NCBI GenBank assembly: GCA_019915135.1 | Contig: JAHLMK010000025.1 | Span: forward strand, 248,001-312,000 | Direction: 5' to 3' | DNA: 64,000 nucleotides | Source: Strobilurus pachycystidiatus | Taxonomy: Eukaryota > Basidiomycota > Agaricomycetes > Agaricales > Physalacriaceae | Part shown: piece by piece, positions 55,357-64,000 of the stretch | Numbering within the stretch: position 1 is the stretch's first letter | Layout: every line of letters begins with the position of its first letter | The notes under the pieces: generated by a model | What the model was told of the DNA's origin: nothing | What the model saw: the letters and a program-made list of their open reading frames with translations, nothing else | Databases searched by the model: none | Position numbers and translations under genes: made by a program

Positions 55357-58007
55357 GTTGCGGGGTGCGATGGGGGAAAGAGGTAAGCGCTAAGCGTCCA
55401 CCGGAGTCCAGTTGTGCTGTCAATTGATTACAGCAGTGAGAACAACACGGCAGATCGCCGGACGCGTGCCGTGACCGATCGGTTCGGATCTTTACTCCTG
55501 CCTTCGTGAGCGTTTGTTTGCTCCTTTCCCGCGCAGCGCCGTTCTACGAGCCGGCGTTGACGTGCTGGGCTGAAGGTGCAGCATGCCAAGGCGCGCATCT
55601 CCAACTGCCGTCTCAATGGCAAGGCTGACCGGATAACTCCAGCCTACTCTAGATTCCACAGCGGTGAGCAAGCGTTCATGGTCGCCGGCACTCTGTCAAC
55701 AGCCGCGACCAGTGTCATCCTCTTATCTTCCTGACGGCGTTTCAACATCTCCGTGCGGCTCTGCCACACGCCCTCGGTCAACAGCCGCGACCGGTATAAT
55801 TCTCTCCTCTCCTTTTGAGGGAGCTCCTGACATCTCCGTGCTTCGCTGTGCATAGCTCGGTCGCTTCAACCCCGGGACTCGACGACAGCGAGTGTAGATA
55901 CTGACTCCTCATAATGGAGAGACCGCTCTGGGACAGCGATGACTCCAAGTGCGTCGTCTTCTGGCCCTCGTGCTTTTGCTCGTGTCTCATTGCAGGAATC
56001 CATTCACTGGCGTCTCATTCGCGTAATCGAACCCCAGCGCTCTCTGTATCTCATACTCCGTACCCAGGATCTTACGAACTTACAGACATGGACTTTGCCC
56101 GGACATCCAAACCTCCTGTTGCTACCTTCTCGCCATCCCGCTCCCAGCCGCTTCTGGTCGTCCAGACTCAACCCAACCTGCCCTCGTCGAAAACGTCGGT
56201 GATCATATCGGTCAACTAGCACTAACGCTATCCACAGACCCCATGTACTTCACCGCAAAGCACATCCACGACTCAATATGTCCTGCTTGCTCGGCATTTT
56301 GACAGAAGCCTTTAGGTTCACTGAGAATACCCCTCTTACGCTCGACAATTGACTTCACCCCAGGACATTGATCAAGTGCATTGTCAAAATACCGGCCCTG
56401 TTTCACGTCGTCTCCCTACGTACGCGTTACCGACTTTAGCTCGCATGCGAAGAACGGATTGGCATGTTCTCCTCTCGAGACCTTTGTTTTTCGTACGTCT
56501 CTTTCCGTTACCCACAATTGGGGCTGATCGTCGTCGTTTGAAACTCAGCCACCTCGTCGAGGAATAGTCGACCCAATCTCACCGAGGACAGTGTACTACG
56601 CGGCCTCGTACGTGCTATCCGTCGGGAACGCTCTCTTGTCAGTCGAACGCAACCAAGCACCATCAAATGTTGAGGTGTATTTTCATTTTTTACTATGCTT
56701 GTTTTGTCGCGCCTTTCTCCACTATCACCGGGTATATTAGCAGTGTCACGCACCTCGATAAGCCTTCGAAATAGATGTTGCTTGTCAATATCTCTGCAGG
56801 ACGAATCACGCTACCTTACCCGCGTGTGCTCCACCGCTGACTTTCGATTTTCGGCTACCGCATGCACCCGTGGCTCGCGTTGAGCCGCACGAGTACACCT
56901 GACTTTTGAATTGTTCGAGTTCAGATCCATCTAGAACAAAGGCAATGAACGAGGGCTTCCGCCGCATCGCGAAGGCGAAGAGGAATCGAGATAGGCAAAG
57001 AGAGGTGTACTGCGCCACTCTTGGGCGTGCGCGGGGTGCCATTAGAAGCTCACCTGGGAGTTACGCCACCACAACCCAAGGATAAGAAGGAAGGCGGTGT
57101 CCGGCTCTGATTCATACTGCAGCCGTTGTTCGCGACACGGGCGCTAATAGTAGACAACCGAACGACGTTGATGTGACGAGAAAGAGACGTGTATTCAAGC
57201 AAACCTATGTCCAGAAACACGACAACCTCACCCTGGGTAGCTCAAGCACACAGGATCCGTCTCGCATCCCTCTTATATTTCCACTTGCCAACCTTGAGAA
57301 ATACATTCAAATGTTCCAAATTTAAATTGGCATTGGTGGTGAATGAGTGACGAAGCCTCACGAAGGCATACAAAAATTGACCAAAACCTCAAAACCTCCG
57401 AAACGTCACAACCGATCGGGGGGTTTTGCTGATGATTCGTGTTGAAGAACGCGGGCGCTGAGTGTATGCACTTGAAGGACGTGTCGTAAGGGGTGCACTC
57501 TGTCGAGCTGGTGCAGAGTCTCACAGAACACAGGTCCTAATGGGAAGGGAGGCTCAAAATTACCAAAGAGACAACGAAAGCTTCACCTAGTCGAATCAGA
57601 CTTATGGTGGGCGCACGTCGCGTTCAGCAACTCGGCCACATCGTCCGCGAGGCATTCCTAGCCCACTCGAACCATTCGGACCTCGACAAGGAAGGTCAAA
57701 GTCAAAATGCACGATGAAGACTTGAACATGCCAATGACCAATGCGGCCGCGTTTTGTGTCGAACGACGCGGACGCTGAGAGTAAACACCCGAATGACGTC
57801 TCGGGGTGCACTGCAATGGCGTAACAGGACGCAGAGACGGGAAGCTCAAAGAGAGAAAACAATTTATCTGTACCTCGAATCAGAATCACGGTGGACGCAC
57901 GTCGTGTTAGCAACACGCTCACGGATGGAACCCTTCTGTCCATGAATTGGCACCCTTCTGTCCATGAATATGACGCGTGCTAAGCCACGGTCTTTCGTGA
58001 CCCGAGG
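55357..58007. other. Gene-poor region with degenerate duplications
   Basis: Contains an 83-base tandem pair (55696-55778, 55779-55861; GTCAACAGCCGCGACC and ACATCTCCGTGC in both). An old duplication lies near 57420-57500 and 57750-57815 (GCGGACGCTGAG or GCGGGCGCTGAG, GGGGTGCACT), and a 22-base direct repeat at 57928-57970 (CCCTTCTGTCCATGAAT). Frames at 55914-56219 and 57602-57943 are unrecognised. Confidence 0.4.
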
Positions 58008-58593
58008 ACTCGGAGTAAGGCTCCAACTAAATATTATATATAACCGTATATATACAGTTGTACTGTATAAGTATACATATATGTATACGCCCATGTCACG
58101 GAGGTGGTGTATAGAGTAGATATACATATAATATATAGTATACAGTTAGCTTCTGGTGTAGTGTAAGTACAAGGATACAGGCAAGCAAATGTGAGGGTGT
58201 GGATGACTGGCCCACTCGGCACTTGTCAAACCTTGATTGGAAGTGTGTGCTGTTCTTTCGCCAGCCTCAGAGCCGGGGTCCAGACCGCGGCAAATGCACA
58301 TGACCAACCTGCCGGACCCGGCATCAGCCCGGCAGATAGCTCGACGCGATGAGTGCGACGCCACATCACGATATATAAAGCCACAGAGGTCTAGTGCATG
58401 CCAGAATATACTTCCAAGAGTCCACATCAAGGAAGGTGGTACTCAACTGACCATGGGAGCCAGAAGAAATGGAAACTGTATAAACAATATATATACTCTA
58501 TAATATACAGTAGTACTATATATTATACCCTATATGTATATCCTCGCTGGCGAGCGTATACATATAGTATATGGTTGGAGCCTTAACTCGGAG
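58008..58593. mobile_element. Non-autonomous hAT element related to the one at the right edge
   Basis: The element spans 58016-58585 (570 bases) with perfect 12-base ends, TAAGGCTCCAAC and its reverse complement, flanked by ACTCGGAG on both sides (58008-58015, 58586-58593). The subterminal parts are AT-rich and palindromic (GTATACATATAGTATATGG). The right end, read in reverse, matches the left terminus of the hAT transposon at 62777 over about 100 bases (CCATATACTATATGTATACG), so this is likely an internally deleted derivative. No transposase remains. Confidence 0.9.
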
Positions 58594-59627
58594 GCCATTT
58601 GCACCTAAGAACAAGGACAATAAGGCGACGTAAGGGTTCGATGCGGGAGCAGAACTTTTGTTCTCTGACCACATAGAACGGACGTTCATTGAGGTGAACA
58701 ATACCTTCGCGATGAGATGATCTATCGCGTGATGTAAACATCCGCTGAGCCGCGCGTCAAGTCAGGATGAGCATAGTACGAGCCGCGTCGGCGACAGTGA
58801 ATATAATCGTTGCCTCGGCGCAGATAATTTTACGCACCTGGGTGATCGTCAACGGATGTGGCGAGGTAGAGGAGGTAGGGAGGAAAATACCTGGCATATG
58901 GACATACATGACGCGTCCAATGTCCCACGGTACGCGATGAGAAGAGTCGCTGAAGTTGGATGAGCGTCATACACACAGCGTTGGCGGAAACTGGTGCGTC
59001 AAGGTTGTCATCCGAGTCACATCCTGGGACTGGTGTGTGATTGCAGCAACGCCGGGAAGGTAAAGAGAAAACTCACCAATGAGGTGAATAGACCAGCAAA
59101 CGCCGTCACGCGTCCAGACACGGAAGAAGTTACCATCAGCGGGCATGAGTTCGACACGAGCTCCGCAAGTCTGTGATTCTCAGGCTCAATGAAAAGTCGG
59201 TTAGAACGGGCTAGGGTCGCCTGGATTGATATCTGAGGTTGCCAGCGTGCGTCAGCCAAAGACCAAGCCATACTTGACGCCTGAGTGGATTAAGAAAAAT
59301 AAGCGGTCGGACGAGTTAAGGACGTAGCTGTACCTACCTGCCGCTGAGAACATAAATACTAATCCGACGTTCGACTGCCGTATACACGCGCCAGGCCGCT
59401 TCACCTGGCGTACGCGCAATACATATCTGGATTTCCAATGGTTCCAAGCGAAGACGAGGGCTGGGTCAATGCGCTAACAACCATCGATATAGTAAAACCA
59501 TGGATATCGAGCCAGTTGAGAGGGCAGTTAGCTACTCAGCCGTACTTAGTACTTGAAGCCACAGGTAGGTGCACAGCAGGAAACATGGAACGCGGAGAGA
59601 GAGGAAGAAGACAGGGATCGACGCGAC
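58594..59627. other. Region without a supported gene
   Basis: An 84-codon minus frame (59271-59017) has a hydrophobic end (FAGLFTSLVSFLFTFPALL) but no family features. Confidence 0.3.
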
Positions 59628-61035
59628 AGTGAAAGACAAGGCCCGAGCCGAAGGGCTTTCGAGCCAAATATACACGCACAGCCACATACGGTCTTCTCTT
59701 CTGACTTCCAACGCGACGAGGACAGCATACTGGATGGGAAGACGCGGTCGACGCTCGACCGAGATGCGATTGTGTCTCTACACGGGAAATCGGAGGGCGC
59801 TGGGCAAGGACCAATGGCATGCACGGCGCAGCGAGCAGGCAACGAGGTGCGTCCTCCTTTTGGCTTCTTCTCCGCACCGTCCGTCGTGTCGTCTCCTTGT
59901 TTTGTGTGATTCTGCTGATAAGTCTTGCCAGTACTAGTCTGACGCGACTCACACAACCACGAATGGCCTTTTCCTCCCACTTCCAACACGACGCCGACCG
60001 CTGACGCATTCGGTGCTCGACGAAGATGCGATCGCGTAGATCTCGCAGCGCGCTGGGGATGAAATCTACGACGGGCAAAGGAAGGAGGGCTGTTCCTGCT
60101 CTTCACACCGTTTCCAACTCTCATGAGTCGTCAAAGAAGACCTTAGCAAGGAAGTACGCTCGCTAATCAGTCGCCCAACGGAGGCCGCCGTCCCGCTCCC
60201 AGCCGAACGTCTCTCTGGTCGCTCCGCATTATGCGTATTGTCCCACGGCTGACTCATCCTGACGACAACCCACACGCTGTGCAGCCCCCGCAAGTAACAA
60301 CCACCCTCTACTCTTTGCGGGCTTGAACATCACTCGGACACACACCCCCGGAATGCGGCAACCCCCCGCTACCAAGGGGGCTCTCCTCCTACTGGGCGGG
60401 TGGACGCATGCACACCATGGAGCGGGGGAGAATCGACTTCCCCGGGGGAGAGGGACTTCCTTCATCCCCTCGCACTCCCCCTTCCCGAGTGTGGCGCCCC
60501 ACCACGGCTCTCCTTCCCCTCTCCTCACCGTCTTCTTTCCCCCGCGTCCTCGTCCCTCATGTCCCTCCTGCATCCATAGGTCCGTGCACGGGTTGGATAC
60601 GGGCGCGGACGAGGGACAAAAGGGATTGTATCTTGCAAGTGGGGAGGGAGAGGTGGCGGGTCGGCAGTACGTGCGCCGGTGATTATTTGCGCCTCGATTT
60701 CGGGTACGGTTACTTTCCTCGCCTGGTATATGAGCAGTGTCGCGCGGATTGCTTTGGAATACATGCTCCTTGGTGCTCTTTCCATGTCTCTGTGGGATGG
60801 ATCGCGCCTCGAAACACCAAAAAGCCTCGACTTGTTGAGCTACCGCAGCTGTGTATGGCTGAACCTGACTATCGAGTCAAGCACAGAGATGCACCACTTT
60901 GAAAGCTCGTGCTCGGGTGCGTCCACTGTCTGGCGTGTTCTCCGCACCGTCCGCTGTGTCATCTCCTTGTAAGTTGTTGAGTGTGACTTTGCTACTTGAT
61001 GGGTCTTTAATCTTATCAGCACTGCTCTGACGCAA
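59628..61035. repeat. Interspersed repeats shared with 44-47.5 kb
   Basis: 59628-59942 is a copy of family R1; 60340-60690 shares the third unit of the 47-kb block; 60940-61035 repeats the R1 3' part (CGCACCGTCCG(C/T), TGTGTC(A/G)TCTCCTTG). Long frames here (60408-60902 and others) run across repeat boundaries and are not considered genes. Confidence 0.55.
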
Positions 61036-61177
61036 TCCACACCATTTGTGTCTGATGGATGGCCTGTATGGGTACTCGTCTTCTTGAACGACGTGCTCAC
61101 GCCTTGAGGTTTGATCATCGTCACATCAAGAGAGAAAGAATGTATTGACAATAACAGACAAGCCATTCACAACCCCC

Positions 61178-62050
61178 CTAGAACGGAACGCCAGGTTTTC
61201 TGAGACTCTGACCCAGCTGCAGCTGACATATGAATCCACATCCGTAGTGGGAGCAGATAGTTGGCGGCCCTCGTTTGTCGGCTGGAAGCACAGATTCGGG
61301 AACAACCCACCGCGGGGGCTCGGGGAACGGCGGTCTGGGACCCCAGGACGAGGGTGTCCTGAGCTTTTGACCCAGTTCTAGTTGACATATGAACCCGCAA
61401 CCATAGTGGGAGCAAATTGCTGCCTCGCGGTTTGGTTGCAATGTACCGGGAGCAACCCGCTTCGGGGGATTGGGGAGGTCTGAGACCGTGATAAAATTCG
61501 TCGTTGTAGAAGATCGGGCCCGGGCGCGCATGGGATTCGGCTTCCAGTTTGCAGTTGAAGTCCCGCTAACGAGACTAGTAGCGGATGACACGGCGCTTCT
61601 GCCCCCAGGACCGTTTGCGTGCTTCCAGTCTACAGTCGATGTCCCGCTTACGACGCTAGTAGTATCTGATGACACGGATGTAGTAGGACTCGGAGCGCGT
61701 CCCAGTTTTCCTCGCTCCTGCCATTTCGCCGTCGATGTCCCGCTGACAACACTTGTCGCTATGGATGACACAGACCCCGACCGACGCCTACTAGTTGCCC
61801 AGCTGACATCGGATACGCCGGACACGACGGAAGAGGCGTCGTCGTCGAGATATGGGGGAGGAGCCTGAGGTTTGATGGGATGAGACTCCCGAGCTTCGCG
61901 CTCGAGCGCTTCGAGACCGCGCTTTATGATGAGTCTATCAAACGCTCCCGAACGAATGAAGTCATCCCGCCTGCGGGCCATGTCTTTCGGGTCGGCGGGC
62001 GGCGACTTGGGATGCTGCAGCGAGCGATAGGAGTTGGAGTGAGGCAGCAT
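61178..62050 (-). CDS. Unrecognised repeat protein with two C-terminal Cys/His motifs
   Basis: One uninterrupted frame of about 290 codons from the ATG at 62050 (MLPHSNSYRSLQHPKSPPAD). Residues ~20-55 are helical and charged (MARRRDDFIRSGAFDRLIIK). Then four diverged repeats follow: SSVVSGVSDVSWAT, ATSVVSGTSTAKWQE, TTSVVSGTSTVDWKH, ATSLVSGTSTANWKP. The C-terminus has two copies of ICSHYGCGFICQL(E/Q)LGQ(K/S)LR, about 35 residues apart. The C-x4-C-x3-C spacing with the histidine could bind metal, but I know no named family with it. The frame is long, biased in composition and repeat-preserving, which argues that it is expressed. An in-frame GTG further upstream is not needed. No signal peptide or membrane segment. 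Confidence 0.6.
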   Translation of the reverse strand: MLPHSNSYRSLQHPKSPPADPKDMARRRDDFIRSGAFDRLIIKRGLEALEREARESHPIKPQAPPPYLDDDASSVVSGVSDVSWATSRRRSGSVSSIATSVVSGTSTAKWQERGKLGRAPSPTTSVSSDTTSVVSGTSTVDWKHANGPGGRSAVSSATSLVSGTSTANWKPNPMRARARSSTTTNFITVSDLPNPPKRVAPGTLQPNREAAICSHYGCGFICQLELGQKLRTPSSWGPRPPFPEPPRWVVPESVLPADKRGPPTICSHYGCGFICQLQLGQSLRKPGVPF

Positions 62051-62318
62051 GTCGGAAAGAAGGAGTGCCACACTGGTCCTGCAGTGGGGTGTTACAGCGC
62101 TTACCAGCTCTTTCCGTGCTTTTATGTGGTTTTCCCAACTTTTTGTGGCGTGCTGGTATCAGAGGCTGACACAAGACACAGAGTGTCTTTCATCCTCCAA
62201 AAGGCGTGGTCCCTCCACGCCGCCCGTCATCACGAACAAAAGCAGTGTGTGCCCGCCGACCCACACTGACGCCGGCAAGTGAACGTTTCCAAACCCCTTC
62301 ATCCCTCAGGCTCTGTAT
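62051..62318. other. Short intergenic region
   Basis: Upstream of the repeat-protein gene; nothing else seen. Confidence 0.3.
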
Positions 62319-62706
62319 TAGCTACGTTGAATATGCACGGCGATGCACCGCGAGATTTCAGCTAAAGATGCACGGAAGATGCATGCCCGAGTAATTTGTG
62401 ACCATTTGTGACACACCAGACCAAATTCGAAATGTCCGTCGTGCTGCGGTACTGGAAAGCCGCTCTGCCCTGTCCAGACATTATGAATATAAGTTGATAC
62501 GCCCAATAGGTAGTAGATGCATACAGAGATGATGATGATTGTGCAGTGATGGGTTATGGAGATGGGGAGATAGCCTCCAAGGCACGGACTCACGCCGTGA
62601 CATGAAACGTGATTTCTCAGCCGTGAATCTTCCTTGCATCTCTTGTGCATCTTTTGCTGGAACCTCGCGGTGAATCGCCGTGCATCTTCTTATTTGAACG
62701 TAGCTA
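62319..62706. repeat. Long inverted repeat (hairpin-type MITE candidate)
   Basis: Arms at about 62319-62386 and 62641-62706 are reverse complements with few differences: both begin TAGCTACGTT from the outside and contain ATGCACGGCGAT, CACCGCGAG and AAAGATGCAC. The loop is about 255 bases. No clear target duplication, so mobility is inferred. It lies just outside the end of the hAT transposon. Confidence 0.72.
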
Positions 62707-62776
62707 TTGTATGGGAATGTCTGTGACAATTTCGCAAGCCATTCCAAAATCGACTTTTGAACACTATCATGCAGTC

Positions 62777-64000
62777 TAAGGCTCCAACCATATACTATAT
62801 GTATACGGCCGAGAGCCCTCGTATACATATAGAGTATTATATATTGTTTGTACTGTATAATATATAGTATATATATAGTTTGTTTCACTGTGAACTGTCT
62901 TCGTGCTCGCCAACCTTGCGGCGCTTGCGAGGCGGCTCGTTTACGTCCAATAGTCCACTCCGAATCCAAACCTTGCTCAACAACGCCTGTCTAACACTTT
63001 CCGCCTTCAGCGAGCTGCGAAGATCCGCACATATATGCCGTGATTGCGAGAAAACCCGCTCAACTGCGACACTACTTCCGGGGATGGCCAAGTAGTCCCG
63101 CGCCATGCGAGCTATAGTTGGGAACAGGCGTTGATGGTCCTACAGAGGTGATTAGTCAAGAAAAGCTGTGAAGCACTATGATTCACCTTCCACCAACGAA
63201 GGGACCCATTGTTGGCTGTGCATGGAACACCACCCTCGCACGCGAAGTACTTCTTGATCTCTTCCTGAAGAGCTTCTTTTGGTGTCTTCCGAGGCGCCGT
63301 ATCATCAGCCACAGCAGACTGGATCCCGTAGCTGTCAAGATCGTCGTCGGAGTCATTGCTGGGAGCCGGAGGAGCAGCTGCGCTGGTGGATAGTGTCTCT
63401 GCCGGAGCGGACTCAAGGTATGACTCGGCCACCAGCTTGAATAAGAGCTCTGCCTTTTCCTGCTCGTCCCTGCCCCCGCTTCGCAGGAAAAAGTTCGAGC
63501 GAAACTTGGGATGAAGCACTGTAGAGCTTTATCAGTTCAGAAGCTCTGGAAAAAGATGGCGGACTTACTTGTGGCAAGCTTGTGGAACTGATTGTCCCGC
63601 GCTAGCTCCGCATACTTGAGCAGCTTCTCGAGACCTCTGCGAGCAGCACGTCGAAGATTCTCGGAATATGTCACATCAGCTGCAATAGCCTCGTAATGAG
63701 CCTCCATCTGCTTGTAGTATGGAAGCGAGAGAGGAAGTGTGGGCGTCTGTTGCGTTGAAAGAACCTTGGTATACCGATAAAATGGCTGTACAATGAGTTA
63801 GTACCCGATGAGAAATCACTCGAGTAGAAAATACACTGCATCGTACCTCAAGAAGCTGCTTCAGCTTATCTAGCTCATCCCATTCGCTCTTCTTGATCTT
63901 GAGCTCGCTGTAGGCCCCCTTGTCGACGTGTAAAGTCCAGAAATTGATCGCCTCCTTGAGCTCAAGTGCCCGCTTGATCATCGAGTAAGTCCAGTTCCAT
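62777..64000 (-). mobile_element. hAT transposon, 3' part (continues beyond the right edge)
   Basis: Left terminus TAAGGCTCCAAC at 62777, identical to the ends of the element at 58016-58585 and followed by the same AT-rich palindromic subterminal sequence. The expected target duplication would be 62769-62776 (ATGCAGTC), to be matched beyond the window. It carries the transposase gene below. Confidence 0.82.
62885..64000 (-). CDS. hAT-family transposase, C-terminal part
   Basis: Partial; the 5' end is outside the window. Exons read ALELKEAINFWTLHVDKGAY and KSEWDELDKLKQLLE, then PFYRYTKVLSTQQTPTLPLS to ARDNQFHKLAT, then LHPKFRSNFFLRSGGRDEQE with an acidic Ser/Ala-rich linker. Last come HQRLFPTIARMARDYLAIPG and SSVAVERVFSQSRHICADLR. 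The final part is the hAT C-terminal dimerisation domain, and YxxExHYE-like wording (PYYKQMEAHYEAIA) and LLE precede it as in the RNase H-like core. The protein ends PPRKRRKVGEHEDSSQ, a likely nuclear signal. No stop or shift is seen, so this copy may be active. It could mobilise the 570-base element at 58.0 kb. Confidence 0.9.

Overview
The window looks like nuclear DNA of a mushroom-forming basidiomycete (Agaricomycetes). The signs are genes split by many introns of about 45-65 bases with GTRNGT donors, a DUF6534-type membrane protein, expanded tyrosine-kinase-like (TKL) kinases, an F-box-like gene, a type I metacaspase, a NACHT-WD40 (NLR) gene with near-identical repeats, and several hAT-type DNA transposons. 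No bacterial, organellar or viral segment was seen. Most genes had to be assembled by hand from exons, so internal splice sites are predictions.

Layout. 1-437: 5' end of a dehydrogenase/reductase running off the left edge. 0.76-11.9 kb: a family of CCHC zinc-knuckle genes (three apparently intact copies, one decayed copy, one exon-1 relic), mixed with a 733-base hAT-type MITE, a kinase-like gene with a DFD motif and an F-box-like gene. 12.4-14.8 kb: a Baeyer-Villiger-type flavin monooxygenase. 16.5-18 kb and 28.4-30.6 kb: two related non-RD TKL kinases. 19.4-21.7 kb: a tandem pair encoding an unrecognised small protein. 22.5-23.6 kb: a probable dimeric alpha/beta-barrel protein. 24.7 and 31.6 kb: tRNA-Ser(UGA, with intron) and tRNA-Gly(CCC). 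26.1-27.7 kb: the DDX6/Dhh1 RNA helicase. 32.4-34.5 kb: metacaspase. 34.8-36.9 kb: cytochrome P450. 37.6-40.9 kb: a DUF6534 membrane-protein gene interrupted by a 1.4-kb terminal-inverted-repeat element. 41.3-42.6 kb: alpha/beta hydrolase.

From 44 kb on the window is repeat-rich. 44-47.6 kb and 59.6-61 kb share interspersed repeat families. 48.06 to about 53.75 kb is clearly more AT-rich than its surroundings and holds most of a NACHT-WD40 gene (50.1-55.4 kb) with fifteen 42-residue WD40 repeats. A 570-base non-autonomous hAT element (58.0-58.6 kb) shares its terminus with a hAT transposon whose transposase gene enters from the right edge (62.8-64 kb). Between them lies a gene for an unusual repeat protein ending in two copies of a Cys-His-rich motif.

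The conserved single-copy genes (dhh1, metacaspase, tRNAs) sit in ordinary sequence. The variable part consists of duplicated families (zinc knuckles, kinases, the small tandem pair, the NLR) and transposable elements. I see no convincing biosynthetic cluster: the P450, monooxygenase and hydrolase are separated by unrelated genes.
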